Shown here: in pieces, positions 1 through 10,466 of the stretch
Layout: the number at the start of each line of letters is the position of its first letter
Numbering within the stretch: the stretch's first letter is position 1
Assembly: GCF_001540865.1 (NCBI RefSeq)
Contig: NC_033637.1
Coordinates: 3,491,349-3,555,348, forward strand
Direction: 5' to 3'
Length of the DNA: 64,000 bases
DNA from: Ananas comosus
Taxonomy: Eukaryota; Streptophyta; Magnoliopsida; Poales; Bromeliaceae
Made by a program: the position numbers and the translations under genes
The notes under the pieces: generated by a model
Told to the model about the DNA's origin: nothing
Database searches by the model: none
The model's input: only the letters and a program-made list of their open reading frames with translations

Positions 1-1449
1 AAGTTAATTAATATATGGAGATTTTCTTAACCATTATATATTGCGAAATAGCCCTCTGAATTTGATTTTTTTTTTTATCAAAGTCATTTTAATATTTAGT
101 CCCTTGAAATTCGATTAATTTTTGTCAATTAAATTACAAATTTTATCAATCCATTGGTGATTCCAATAAATTTAATAATTTTAATTACTTTATAGATGTT
201 AAAACTAAAAAAAAAAAATAATGAGTAACAGCTAACAGCGCAATTTAAGTTAAATAAAATTTTAAATACAACTAACTAAAATAATTAATGAACAAAACTT
301 AGGAGCTAAATAGTATTAAAGGATACCAGTGAACAATGTTGGCTTTGATGTCAAATAATAATGAACAAATTTAGGGATTAAATAGTAAAATTATGTAATA
401 AATATAACTTTCGAAAGCTTGTCAACTTATGGGTAAAACCGACATTTTAAATTTTAACCTATGTTAGGCCACCATCTGACTAGAAATATAAGAAAATTTA
501 TAGGGTATTTATGATATTTACGAAATTTAGAGGGGTGGGATGAAATTAACCCAAAAAAAACGAAGAGATTGTCAAGATAAAAAATTAAAATTAAAATTAA
601 AATAGAGAGAAATGATAATTATTATTAATATTTGCTTATGCTTGAATATTATAAATATTAAAAATACTTAAATTATTGATAACAACTAATTATTTTATAT
701 AATTTAACATCATATCAGAATAAAAAATCCTGATTTCGAGTTTTTATTAGACTCATAATTTTATTTAATTTCTTCTTATTTAGTATAAATATGTGTCTTG
801 GGCCTAACACATTTCCTGCAGGTTCATTTTAATTTTTTTTTACTAAATTATTATATTACCTTGTGAGTTCAATCTCGGCTGGCAACTTAAATTTTATCTT
901 TTATATTTTATCTTAATTATCAATTAATTTATAAAAACGAGATGGTTACCAGTGCTTTGTAAAATGTCTTTTATTAATATATTTAAGAGAAACAGGAAGT
1001 ACATAACTAAAAAAGATAGTTATATTATGCTGGTGCGAAGAACACGAGGATAGAAGAAAATTGGTTTTGAGTACAAAAGTATAGAATAGCTATTTCATCT
1101 TTTTTTCCATTTGAATATAAAGGGCGGGATAACCTCTTATCTCAATTATTATATTCGTACCAAACGAAATGTAAGAAGCGACAAATTCACACTATATTAT
1201 TATCACGAATTTAATCATAATCAATTGTATTATTATAAAATAAAATGTTAGGAGTGACCTGTCACAAATACTCCAGTTAGAAGATGGTGTTTTTATATAT
1301 CTTCAATGTTTAGTACATTTGGTAAGGACCCTAGATGTTGATTAAGAGTAGTGAGTACCAAATCAAAAAATAAATTCATATAGTAATGGTGCCAGTCGCT
1401 GACTCAGTTTGCGCCTCAGATTTCAAAACTGCAGGTCTCCGTATTAGCT
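1..1449. other. AT-rich intergenic DNA with a dispersed repeat
   Basis: No coding region is visible. Positions about 9-553 resemble positions about 14587-15096: both carry the phrase atatggaga, then 'aaatagcc' and 'tctgaattt'-like text, and end in a run resembling 'aaattaaccc'. This marks a dispersed repeat of roughly 0.5 kb of unknown class. The rest is low-complexity A/T-rich sequence. Confidence 0.5.
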
Positions 1450-1490
1450 TTGATAATGCTACAATGCGACAAGAAGTTCTCGCGTTTTGA

Positions 1491-1530
1491 GTTATATATA
1501 TATATATATATTATATATATAAATCTATAC
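1491..1530 (+). promoter_or_regulatory. TA-rich stretch, possible TATA region of BAHD gene 1
   Basis: A run of alternating TA lies about 95-130 bp upstream of the ATG at 1621 and is followed by a GGAGGAGGG-rich leader. This is a plausible place for a TATA element and transcription start. It is also a simple (TA)n repeat, which is common throughout this window, so the assignment is weak. Confidence 0.25.
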
Positions 1531-1620
1531 GGAGGAGGAGGGAAAGGACGAGGAGTGCCCAAATTAAACTTAGCGTGTTGTTGCAACTTCTTGAATCTTG
1601 ATTGCGTGACCAGCTGCGCC

Positions 1621-2961
1621 ATGTGGAGCGTCCGAGTTCTCTCCGAGGAGACCGTGAAGCCCTCGTCCCGGACCCCTCCCGACCTTCGCACCTACAAGCT
1701 CTCGTGGCTCGACCAGGTCACCTACATCCACCACATCCCCGTCACCTTCTTCTTCCTCTTCCCCCCCTCCGACGCCGTTCAAACCCTCAGGAGCTCCCTC
1801 TCGAACACCTTGTCCCGCTTCTACCCGCTCGCGGGGCGCCAGATCGGCGACACGCACGTCGACTGCGCCGACCAGGGCGTCGACTTCTTCGAGGCCCGGG
1901 TCGAGGCCCGCCTCGCCGAGCTCCTCGCGCGGCCGACCCCCGACCTCGACTTCATGTTCGACCTCCTCCCCTGCAGCACCGCGGGGTGCCTCACCCGCGC
2001 CGACGGCCGCGGGAGCCTCCTCAAGGTCAAGGCCACGGCCTTCGCCTGCGGCGGCCTCGCCGTCGCCGCGTGCCTCTCGCACGCCGACGCGCGCTCGCTC
2101 TTCGCCTTCTTCCGAGCCTGGGCCGCCGAGGCCAGCGGCTCCGGGGCCGCGCCGGCCCCCGACTTCCGCGCCGCCGCGCGGCTCCCCCCGAACGAGAGCG
2201 CCGCGCCGATGAAAGCCGGGGAGGAGGGCCCCCACGCGCCTCGGAACGCGCGGAAGAGGTTCCTGCTCGACGGGTCCAAGATCCTCGCGGCGGCGCGGCG
2301 CGACTCCCCCGCGTCCGAGCGCGCCGAGGCCGTGGGGGCGCTGCTGTGGCGCTGCGCGCTCCGGGCGCGCGCGCGGCTGGGGGCGCCGGCGCGCGCCTCG
2401 GTGTGCTCGCCCCAGGTGGACCTGCGCGGGCGCCTGGACCCCCCGGCGCCCCACCACGCCTTCGGCAACCACTGCGTAATGTCGGGCGCGGCCGCGACGG
2501 CGGAGGAGGTGTCGAAGGTGGTGGGCGGCGACGCGTCCGCGAGCGGGGCGTTGGAGGAGGAGCTCCGGAGGGCGGAGAAGAAGGTGGGCGGGGAGTTCGT
2601 GCGGCGGCTGCAGGGGCCCGAGGGTCACGCCGCGGCCTACCAGCTGGTGGGGGAGGCGGTGCGCGGGAGCGGGGGCGCAGCGACTGGGTTCGACCTCTAC
2701 TTCCTCAGCGACTGGCTCGACCTCCCGGCGTACGACGTGGACTTCGGGTGGGGGACGCCCGCGTGGGTCGGGTACTCGCGGACGAAGGCGAAGAACCTGA
2801 TGCTGCTCATGCCCGCGGCGCCGTCGGTCGGGGATCCGACGGCGGTGGAGGCGTGGGTGGCGCTCGAGGAGAAGGAGCTGGAGGAGTTCGAGCGCGACGA
2901 GGAGCTCGCCTCGTTCCTCGTCGCCGCCTCCTCCGAGCCCCTTCCGGTTCGGGAGGCGTGA
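1621..2961 (+). CDS. BAHD acyltransferase with altered HxxxD motif
   Basis: Single-exon gene of 446 aa, the usual BAHD length. BAHD enzymes transfer an acyl group from acyl-CoA to alcohols or amines in the cytosol. The N-terminus (VKPSSRTPPDLRTYKLSWLDQ) and FYPLAGR are typical, nearest in style to the vinorine-synthase-like clade. The DFGWG structural motif is present at residues 374-378. The catalytic motif is abnormal: where the neighbour at 4524-5855 reads HKILDGRSLF, this protein reads HADARSLF (His154, Asp156), two codons shorter, so the spacing is HxD and not HxxxD. The frame is open from the ATG to the TGA. I chose ATG 1621 because the sequence upstream in this frame is TA repeat and leader. 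It is very GC-rich. It is either a recent non-catalytic relative or an unusual enzyme. The BAHD family is certain; the substrate is unknown. Confidence 0.88.
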   Translation: MWSVRVLSEETVKPSSRTPPDLRTYKLSWLDQVTYIHHIPVTFFFLFPPSDAVQTLRSSLSNTLSRFYPLAGRQIGDTHVDCADQGVDFFEARVEARLAELLARPTPDLDFMFDLLPCSTAGCLTRADGRGSLLKVKATAFACGGLAVAACLSHADARSLFAFFRAWAAEASGSGAAPAPDFRAAARLPPNESAAPMKAGEEGPHAPRNARKRFLLDGSKILAAARRDSPASERAEAVGALLWRCALRARARLGAPARASVCSPQVDLRGRLDPPAPHHAFGNHCVMSGAAATAEEVSKVVGGDASASGALEEELRRAEKKVGGEFVRRLQGPEGHAAAYQLVGEAVRGSGGAATGFDLYFLSDWLDLPAYDVDFGWGTPAWVGYSRTKAKNLMLLMPAAPSVGDPTAVEAWVALEEKELEEFERDEELASFLVAASSEPLPVREA

Positions 2962-3022
2962 TGAGATCGACGAAGCGGCCATACATAATCGGGTTTTATT
3001 AGCTAGCTGACTCTTAAGTACG

Positions 3023-3073
3023 TAGCAGCAGCAGATGCAGTAGCAGTATCAGTAGCAGTAGCAGTAGCAGTAG
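3023..3073. repeat. Imperfect GCAGTA/GCA microsatellite
   Basis: Repeated GCAGTA and GCA units lie about 60 bp after the stop codon of the first BAHD gene, probably in its 3' UTR or just beyond it. Confidence 0.7.
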
Positions 3074-3119
3074 TTATGAGTGTCTCGTATATTGTGCGTG
3101 TTGGGTAAGTTTGATTAAT

Positions 3120-3528
3120 TTAGGGGCATGTTTGGTTCATGATTGAATTAGAAATGAAAATTAAAATTGGATTGCTTTGAAATGGTAAATAGAATGACGA
3201 ATCATCCAAAAATACTTGATTCATTATTGGAATGGAAATCAAAATGAAATTTTAAAATTTTTTAAAGAGAGTTTTGATTAAGAAAAAAAAAAAGTGATGA
3301 AGGAAAAGGAGGTAGGTGTTGATGAAAGAGAATTTTGAATAGTTTATTTTGGAATGAACCAATCTGAAATTTAAAGTCAGATTGGATCATAAATGGATTT
3401 GGCCATTTTCATTCCGGAGTGGAATGAAAATCGGAATCCGATTCCTACAAAACAAACGGCAACAATCAGAATTTATAAATTTCATTTCGATTTCATAGTC
3501 TAAAATAGGTGAACCAAACATGTCCTAA
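3120..3528. mobile_element. Tourist-like MITE
   Basis: An inverted pair bounds about 409 bp of non-coding AT-rich sequence. The left end is TTAGGGGCATGTTTGGTTCA (3120-3139) and the right end is its near reverse complement (about 3510-3528). The TTA/TAA at the borders fits the 3-bp target preference of PIF/Harbinger-derived (Tourist) MITEs. There is no coding capacity. It lies between the two BAHD genes. Confidence 0.65.
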
Positions 3529-3859
3529 ATGTAAAGATTTAAAGAATGTATTTCGTGCGCTCGTAGCTGAATTAGTTCGGAGGTTTGGCTGTCAAGGGAA
3601 CTCCTCTGTCCGGCCGGCTTGAACAGTAATCTAAGTTGAAATTGCGGATTCCGTACCTCTCGGAGGCTTAAAACACATATGGGTGCAATATCATTTTGGA
3701 TTGTAAGTTTACAATTTTTCTCATTGAATAACTTTTTGTTTTCCCGGCTTAATTGCCACCTTGCCTTATTTTTAATTTTCTTTTTACTAAAAGAACTAAA
3801 AAAAGATCCGTAAACCTTACAATCTTTGAACAGATTGTAGAAATTATAAATTAAAAGAA

Positions 3860-4176
3860 AATTTTCAAATACCACTCATGTGGTTTTATATTTTCTCACT
3901 TTAGTACTGACTTAAAGTGTATTAATTTAATGTCCCGTAGTTTTATTTTTATCTTTTTATTATTGATTTTTCTAATTTTTTTCGTTAAAGTAGTGACAAA
4001 GTTCGATAAATTTAAATAGGATACCTGAAATTTTTTGTACATAATTTATCGAAATATTAATAGAAAAACTAACGAAAAAATAAAAATAAAAATACAGAAT
4101 ATTAACTTGATATATTTTAAATTATATAGTGCTAAAGTGAAAAAAATGTGAAACCACGTCAGTCATATTTAAAATT
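3860..4176. mobile_element. Small inverted-repeat element (CAAATACCAC family)
   Basis: The left end reads 'caaataccactcatgtggtt' and the right end carries its imperfect reverse complement around 4147-4172 ('gtgaaaccacgtcagtcata'). The interior has the 'ctttagtac ... aaagtgtatt' text also found at about 29444-31376, 57618-58026 and 62190-62555. It is therefore a dispersed non-coding MITE-like family, with the class not assigned. Confidence 0.55.
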
Positions 4177-4523
4177 TAAAAGTGAATAATGACCTTTACT
4201 TTTTCAGCATCAATTTTCACTGCAGCGTTAATTAAAGTAAGTGCGAAAATAATACAGAACCAAAGGCAACTGTACGTACTGTTGTTTCTTGTGCCCAAAG
4301 TAGAACAGCTAGCAAATAATCGAGACGTAGATCTCTTATTTGAAAAAACAAAAAACGGATTAAACGATTGCATTAAGAATAAAGAACGGAGACCGTAATC
4401 TTATTCAACAGCAACAACATGCATGCAGCAGCCAATCACCAAAACATGCATAATCGCCAAAACGACCAAGACATGTTTCGTCAGATCAGGAATCAAAAGA
4501 TTAATTTAGACTCAGCAATACAT

Positions 4524-5855
4524 CTAAGCTCGTCCCGGAGGAGGAGTGACGACTCTGAAGGGAGCCGCGAACTGGAGGAGCTCCTCGTCTTTCTCGAACT
4601 CGGCCATCTCGCTCTCCTCCATCGTCACCCACACTTCCACGCCTCTCGGGTCCACCTCCGGCGACCGCGGCATGAGCACCGACAGGTTTCGAACCCGCGC
4701 GGTGGTCCCAACCCAGGCCGGCCTCCCCCACCCGAAGTCGACCTCGTACAAGGGGAGGCTCAGCCAGGAGCTGAAGAAGTAATGGTCGAAGCCCTCGAAC
4801 CCCCGGCTGCGTATCACCCCGTCCACGATCAGCGCGTAGGCCGACGAATGCCCGTCCGGCGCGCGCAGCTTCCGGGTGTGGTCGGCGTTCATCATCTTCG
4901 CCGACCGGCCGAGCTCCTCCTCGAGAACGCCCCTCGCGGCGCCGCTCCGGGCCAGGACGAGCTCCACCGTGGCCTTCGCGGCCGCGGCTCCCGCGGAGAA
5001 GCAGCGGTTGCCGAAGGAGGCGTTGGGCGCGGGGGGCGCCATGCGCGGGCGCGTGTCGACCAGGAGCGACGCCACCGAGGCCCGCGCGGGCGGAGGGCGC
5101 GCGCGCAGCGCGCAGCGCCACAGCAGCGCGCACACGGCCTGGACTCGCGTGGTCGAGCTCGGGAGCCCCGAGCGGAGCGCCGCGACCTCGGGCCCGGCGA
5201 TCACGAAGCCCTTGCGCACGAGCGGCGGCGCGCCGGGGGGCCGCGCCTGGTCCTCCTCCGGGACGACGTCCTCGCTCGGCGGGAAGAGCGCGGCGCCGTC
5301 GAAGACGGGGTCGGGTGCGGCGGAGGCCCAGGACTGGAGGAAGAGGAAGAGGGAGCGGCCGTCGAGGATCTTGTGGCAGGCGCAGACGCCGAGGGCGAGG
5401 CCGCCGCAGCGGAAGGCGGTGGCTTGGACGGAGAGGAGGGGGGCGCCCTCGGCGCCGGCGGCGGAGCAGGAGCGCGCGCAGGGGAGGAGCTTCTCGACGT
5501 GGTGGAGGCCGCGGAGGCCGCGGAGGAAGTCGGCGAGGTCGGCGTCGGCGCGGGCCTCGAGGAAGCGGGCGCCCGCGTCGCAGCAGCGGACGTGGGTGTT
5601 GAGGACGAGCTCGCCCGCGAGCGGGTAGAAGCGGGAGAGCGCGCGGGGCAAGGAGGACTTCATGGCCCGGATGCGCTCGGCGGCAGGTGTTTGGGGGGAG
5701 CCCCGGTAGAAGAAGGCGACGGGGAGGTGGTAGACGCGGGCGAGCTGGTCGGCCCACCCCAGCGTGTAGCTCCGGAGCTCCGGCGGGGTGGGCGTGGACG
5801 GCTTGATAGTCTCCATGGACACTACCTCAGCCTCAAACTCCAAACTTTCGTCCAT
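4524..5855 (-). CDS. BAHD acyltransferase
   Basis: Single-exon gene of 443 aa on the minus strand, tail to tail with the BAHD gene at 1621-2961 and 1.56 kb from it. All family marks are present: N-terminal ETIKPSTPTPPELRSYTLGW, FYPLAGE, the catalytic HKILDG motif (His161, Asp165), the central AVCALLWRCALRA segment, FGNRC, and DFGWG at residues 373-377. The enzyme should be cytosolic and use an acyl-CoA donor. Its pattern is nearest the vinorine-synthase/stemmadenine-acetyltransferase-like clade, but the acceptor cannot be predicted. I chose the ATG at 5855 (MDESLEFEAEVVS), which matches the family's usual start. An in-frame ATG 78 bp upstream would add a serine/arginine-rich tail not typical of the family, and an internal Met 13 codons downstream is also possible. 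An A-tract with an unresolved base (N5953) lies just upstream. Confidence 0.92.
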   Translation of the reverse strand: MDESLEFEAEVVSMETIKPSTPTPPELRSYTLGWADQLARVYHLPVAFFYRGSPQTPAAERIRAMKSSLPRALSRFYPLAGELVLNTHVRCCDAGARFLEARADADLADFLRGLRGLHHVEKLLPCARSCSAAGAEGAPLLSVQATAFRCGGLALGVCACHKILDGRSLFLFLQSWASAAPDPVFDGAALFPPSEDVVPEEDQARPPGAPPLVRKGFVIAGPEVAALRSGLPSSTTRVQAVCALLWRCALRARPPPARASVASLLVDTRPRMAPPAPNASFGNRCFSAGAAAAKATVELVLARSGAARGVLEEELGRSAKMMNADHTRKLRAPDGHSSAYALIVDGVIRSRGFEGFDHYFFSSWLSLPLYEVDFGWGRPAWVGTTARVRNLSVLMPRSPEVDPRGVEVWVTMEESEMAEFEKDEELLQFAAPFRVVTPPPGRA

Positions 5856-5934
5856 TGTTTCGTGCTCGCGCGAGTACACAGATCGATGGAGAGAGAGACA
5901 GAGAGGGAGGACGCCGGGGACACGGGAAGTCACT

Positions 5935-5961
5935 AAAAAAAAAAAAAAAAAANAAAAAAAA
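5935..5961. repeat. Poly(A) tract containing an N
   Basis: A homopolymer A run is interrupted by N at 5953, upstream of the minus-strand BAHD gene. It is probably an unresolved homopolymer length. Confidence 0.7.
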
Positions 5962-6819
5962 CACCTCCCGATGTGATATTCGGCAGGGACGCAAAGGGTG
6001 CGGATCAGGATCAGGATGGGAGAGTGCGGACTATTTTTTATTTTATTTTTTACGAATTATTTTTTATTTTATTTTTTTTTTGCTCTTACTTACATTCTTA
6101 TTTGGATTGAGAATTTTTAGCGAATTTTTGACGAATCAACATTCAACACAGATTAAAAAAATAAAAATTTTGTTTCTCATTTTATTTACTTGACAGATCG
6201 AAACGAATTCATGACGAATTATATTTTTTTATATTTTTTGTTCCTACTTATCCTCTCATTCGAGACAAATCGAGGCAGGAGCGCTCCACCAACCCGGATC
6301 CATCTGTGTCCCTACTACTCAGGAGCACGATGTCTCCGTATTTATTTTTTATTTGGCTAAATTCCCAAACTATAAGACGTATAATATATATTTTGGTTCT
6401 CAAAGTTTAATCTTTTATATTTTTAGCTCAATTTTTTAAAATTGGTTACAATCAAGATTCATAACCTAATTTACTTAAACCCTTTTATTTAAACATATAA
6501 CAATAAAATAATTTAATGCAACTCAAATATTTACTTCAAATTTTAAATTTTAAATTTTAAGTTATTAAATTTAAGCGCTCTTACATGTACCCCCATTCCC
6601 CAATGAAGTATTGAAGTGTATCTTATAATACTATTGATTATGTGACAATATTATTATTACACACTAATTATTAATTACTAAACTTCAAATATTATTAATA
6701 GACCCCATGTGCAATTCTAAACTTTTTAATCCCTCCATATATGCATGTAAACTTATCGATAAAATTATATGTACTCAAAAATAGGAAACCCAAACCATTT
6801 CTCGTTAAATTTTATCTTA
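5962..6819. other. Intergenic AT-rich DNA
   Basis: I see no gene here. The stretch is AT-rich with T-runs near 6030-6080. It contains the promoter side of the minus-strand BAHD gene, but no individual regulatory site can be defended. Confidence 0.4.
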
Positions 6820-7192
6820 GGCCAAATTACAGAAAATTTTTCTCTAAATAGTTACCTTTTTACCTTTTCTTTTTAATTTTTAAAAATATACATTTTGGCC
6901 CTTTAAGATTTGAGAAATATTTTTAAAAAGGTATGGTGTTAATAGAGAGAGTAAAATGACATATTATCATTACTTCTTTATAAAAAAAATAATTTTTTAA
7001 TATATATATGTTATTTTGAAGAATATTTTCTGTATAAATTAGAAGAAATAGACGGAACAATGATGAAACTTGATGGAGGGAGGTTAAATTGAATAATTTG
7101 AAATGTTGGAGGAAAAAAAATATAATTTTTAAAAGTTATAGTAAAAAGTGGAAAAAAAAAAAGTTTACCTATAAGGTTTCAATAATTTAGCC
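6820..7192. mobile_element. Mutator-like MITE, 9-bp target duplication
   Basis: The element starts GGCCAAATTACAGAAAA and ends with the matching inverted text (AATAATTTAGCC). It is flanked by a 9-bp direct repeat, TTTATCTTA, at 6811-6819 and 7193-7201. A 9-bp duplication is the hallmark of Mutator-like elements. The termini match those of the elements at 12800-13468 and 25441-26084. The 373-bp interior is non-coding. Confidence 0.75.
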
Positions 7193-7334
7193 TTTATCTT
7201 ATCTTTGGATTATTAACTTTTAGCTTTTAATACCCTTTTAAATGTTGATCATCCTCTAGTCTTGCACTAACATTTAATATAGCCTCGTAAATATGACCAT
7301 ACAGTTACTGCACTAACATTAAACGCGGAGATCG

Positions 7335-7499
7335 ACTGTCCCTAGAATAAAGTGACAAAGAGTTTGACGGTTGGTACCCGAGGTTTCAAGTTCGAATTCT
7401 AGTTGATTCAATTATTATCTAAGTTTATTTTTAAATAAAATAAACAAAACAGATAACGCGAGTTACGTGATATCTTAAAAAAAAAAAAAAAAAAAAAAA
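7335..7499 (+). mobile_element. tRNA-derived SINE
   Basis: About 165 bp. An A-box-like part (AAGTGACAAAGAGTTTGACGG) is followed by a B-box-like part (GTTTCAAGTTCGAATTCTAG), then a body with 'tttatttttaaataaaataaa' and a poly(A) tail of about 24 nt. The same arrangement occurs at 31661-31812 (minus) and 63190-63339 (plus). The Pol III-type boxes plus poly(A) identify a tRNA-derived SINE. Confidence 0.7.
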
Positions 7500-7501
7500 A
7501 G

Positions 7502-7954
7502 CACTGAGTGCAGTGCAAGGAACATTGGCGAGTGGTCATTGATTGATCTGTCCACAGCAAATAATATCTTATCCCAACTGTGCTTTAGAATAAATATTGT
7601 GCTCAGAATCAATAGGAATCACGTGCAAAGGAATAGTCTAAATAGAAAATGAATATAATAACCTAAAAAAAAAGTTTCATCTTTGTGCCTGAAAAAGATA
7701 ATAGCTAGATATCTTTTCAAATTAATTTGGAAAACATGTATGTATATATATTGAATCCTTCTGATCGAGTTTAATTTAATTGATCCGACTAATTTTATAT
7801 AAACGTTTAAGATATTGGATTTAGTCACTTGACAAATTTTGCTAATTAATATCATTTTAGAACACAAGAAATAGGTATTCAAATATTATTATTTTTTGTG
7901 ACTATGTTATTGAAATTCGGATAATGTCATTCACTTGATTTTTATCATATATGG
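7502..7954. other. Intergenic DNA, no gene seen
   Basis: AT-rich, with an open but unrecognisable minus-strand frame at 7619-7882 that has no family features. No repeat boundary is clear. Confidence 0.35.
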
Positions 7955-8465
7955 AGTAGCGTTAGTGTGCTATTAGGAGTACGGTGGCTTTCGTGCTTAA
8001 TTTTGTGCTATTTTTAATTATGGAACTTTCGAATTGACGATCGGTTTCGCTAGATTTGATCTAACGTATTTGAAGTACCAAAAAAATAAATGTTATGATT
8101 TTTTGATATAATTTATTTATTGATCAAAAGGGTTAATTAAAAATCAATTTATTTTTAATGGTTGATGTGTATGCTATTTCTATCGGATAAAATTTTGATA
8201 GAAAAATTTTGTACTAACTACAGCATGATCAAAATCTTTGATCGAAATTTTTAGTACTATATTATGATTTTTTATAAGATTTTTATTTTTAGCCATCCAT
8301 ATTTAGTTATTTCGATCACTAGGTAAATAATATCGAAAATCTACAAAATTTATTTTCTACATACTTCAAATTTGCTAGATCAAAACTAACGGAGCCGATC
8401 GTCGATTTAAAATTTCTATCATCGAAAATAGATTTGAAGCACTGAAACCTCCATAATCCTAATCG
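7955..8465. mobile_element. Fold-back repeat element, copy 1
   Basis: About 0.5 kb with inverted halves. The left half has 'tttcgaattgacgatcggtt' and the right half has the complementary 'aacggagccgatcgtcgatt'. Two further copies lie at about 12088-12626 and 13845-14376 with the same phrases. There is no coding sequence. It is probably a non-autonomous DNA transposon of unassigned superfamily. Confidence 0.6.
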
Positions 8466-8474
8466 TACACTAGT

Positions 8475-8594
8475 CCTACTCTCTCTCTCTCTCTCTCTCT
8501 CAATATATATATAGAATTATGCTACTATACTATCAATAGTACCAAGTTCTTGGTACTATTGAGTTTTCGGCCGTTGAATGAANATAGAAGCTCA

Positions 8595-8654
<60 letters not shown>

Positions 8655-8655
8655 G
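8475..8655. repeat. (CT)n and (TA)n microsatellites with an N
   Basis: A (CT)n run at about 8480-8500 and a long (TA)n run at about 8599-8652 flank a short inverted repeat ('caatagtaccaagttcttgg'). N8583 lies between them. The AT array is a likely site of assembly uncertainty. Confidence 0.7.
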
Positions 8656-9423
8656 CTACGAAAAAGTGAATGCGTCTAAATTTCGGATCACCGATATTGA
8701 ATGATGCAAGAAAAGTTTATTAGCCTCGATGGAATGCGACGATCGGAGGGCGTTTCATTTTTGGTGTTTCGAATTCGAGCGCCATTAGATCATAGAGCAC
8801 GTTCAATAACTTGGTTATTTGTTTTTTGAGTGAAAATTAAGCAATTAGACTACAAAACATTCAACTGAAAAGAGCTTAGATCGGAGAGTTTCAACCACAT
8901 TCAGAATTAGTACAGCACGATCTCACGCGCATCATAAAATTCATCACCTGTCCGTCTTTAACAGTGATACAAACTTATAAAGACATAATTTTGGATCCTT
9001 TCAAGAACTACTGTGGAAGCCGGAAACATCACAACGTGTGAAAACCAAAGTTTAAAGATTTTCTAAGAATAAATATAATCAGTAAACCGAGTAGCCATAG
9101 GCAAGAGACTAAAAGTCACTTAGCTTTTTAGATTCTCTAAAAACAATAAATCATGAGTCTTTGTTCGCAATGATAAGGAGTCTTACTTCTTCGCTAAGCC
9201 CCGATCTCAAAAAAATATTATATTCCATTTCTGTAAGTATACAGTAGATCCGAACTAGTAAGATTGTCGCGAGCGTTTGATTTTGCCAACTTAGTTGCGA
9301 TTCTATCATCGAGAGACAAGAACCATACTATTCACTCCGTAGCTAGCCGAAGAGCCAAATGAGCTCTCCAACTTCTTCTCCCTTCACGAAAAGGAAGCTT
9401 CTTTTTGTGATTAGAATAATTAT
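8656..9423. other. Intergenic DNA, no gene seen
   Basis: Mixed-composition sequence without a convincing reading frame, terminal repeat or RNA gene. Confidence 0.35.
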
Positions 9424-9660
9424 AAGGAGTCCGCCTGGGATACTATCGATTATATTAAGGATTTGATGCTATCGAGTTTTCTACCGTTAGATTTAATCAT
9501 TTGATTATTTTTATCCGTTAAATTATATTATTCAATCAACCACTCACTCAACCCTAGAGTGTCTACATCATCCTAACCACACATTTTTCAATCCAAAGGA
9601 TAAAAAATTAATAGCACCAATAGCTTGGTGCTATTGATAGTATTTCAGTCTAGTTCTAAT
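9424..9660. repeat. Short inverted repeat related to 8511-8583
   Basis: It contains 'gatgctatcgagttttctac' and, near its right end, 'ggtgctattgatagtatttc'. These resemble the text around 8520-8580, including 'ttcggccgttgaa' against 'tctaccgttaga'. It is likely another small non-coding transposon family. Confidence 0.4.
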
Positions 9661-9984
9661 TATGAGTATTTACGAGCTTTTTAAGATTCTATTATTGAGG
9701 AATGAGGATGGCCCAAAATGCATAATTAATAACAAGAAGTTGTGCTGCACTGAGTTAGCACTAGAATAGCAGAAATTTTGGTTGATTCCTCAAATAGTTA
9801 ATGAAAGTGACAGGCACTGCAAGATTGTTGCCCAGACATTGGCATTTCCTTCATTTTTTGTCTCACATTGAAAGTTTTGCCTGGTGAAAAATGCTTTGGT
9901 ACAAAGATATTATCTGTACTAATTATTGATCGGTAAAAATGTTAGTAAAGATCATGCAGAAATAACTATTTAACTTGCACTTAC

Positions 9985-10466
9985 TACCGATAACCTCGTT
10001 AAGCGAGGGTGGACCAGAGACACAGTCTGTGTGCTCTACAGGGCCCACGATGAGTCAGTGGACCATCTATTCACTCAATGCGTTTTTACCAAGTACACCA
10101 TAGTGATGGGACTCGAGGACGTTCGGGCGGAGGAAGTAGGTGACGGCGTGCTTGTAGTTTGGGATAAGTAGATGGGTGGAGCTACGGTGCGCGCTAGGAG
10201 GAATGGACTTTCAGAATTGGTCGCATACTGATGGACGATTTGGAAGGCCCGGAACAATCATGTTTTTTGTAACCTACTGTTTGACCCTGATTTAGCCGTT
10301 CAAAGGCTCAAGGCACTCCTAACTTCGTGGAAAGATCTGCTATGAATTTTTTTTTTTTTTTTGGGGTGTTGTTTTTCTTGAGGTTCTTGTTGCCTCACCT
10401 CTGTAGTCAAATTTATCTATTCAATAAATGAAGCAGGTAGCGTGCTACCTATTCTCAAAAAAAAAT
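9985..10466 (+). mobile_element. 3' end of a LINE (non-LTR retrotransposon)
   Basis: From about 10006 the frame reads RGWTRDTVCVLYRAHDESVD, then HLFTQCVF. This is the zinc-binding region found after the reverse transcriptase in plant LINEs (Cys and His spaced as C...C...H...C). Further on is ELVAY.WTIWKARNNHVF, the tryptophan-rich end of that domain, after a stop. The element ends in 'aatgaagcaggtagcgtgct' and a short poly(A) at about 10457. It is 5' truncated and inactive. Confidence 0.75.

Noticed and set aside
1570..2982. Long open frames on the minus strand and in a second plus-strand frame across BAHD gene 1
   Set aside because: They are shadows of a very GC-rich coding region: high GC removes stop codons in other frames, and the products are Arg/Gly-rich without domains.
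3525..3875. A 116-codon minus-strand frame with a fairly ordinary composition
   Set aside because: It overlaps the end of a MITE and has no start context or domain that I can defend; it may be a fragment of a repeat.
4419..5936. A 505-codon plus-strand frame opposite BAHD gene 2
   Set aside because: Antisense shadow of the minus-strand gene, which has all family motifs; the plus product is low complexity.
7335..7420. Possible functional tRNA gene
   Set aside because: Only A- and B-box-like parts are present; the cloverleaf arms do not pair and a poly(A) tail follows, so it is a SINE head.
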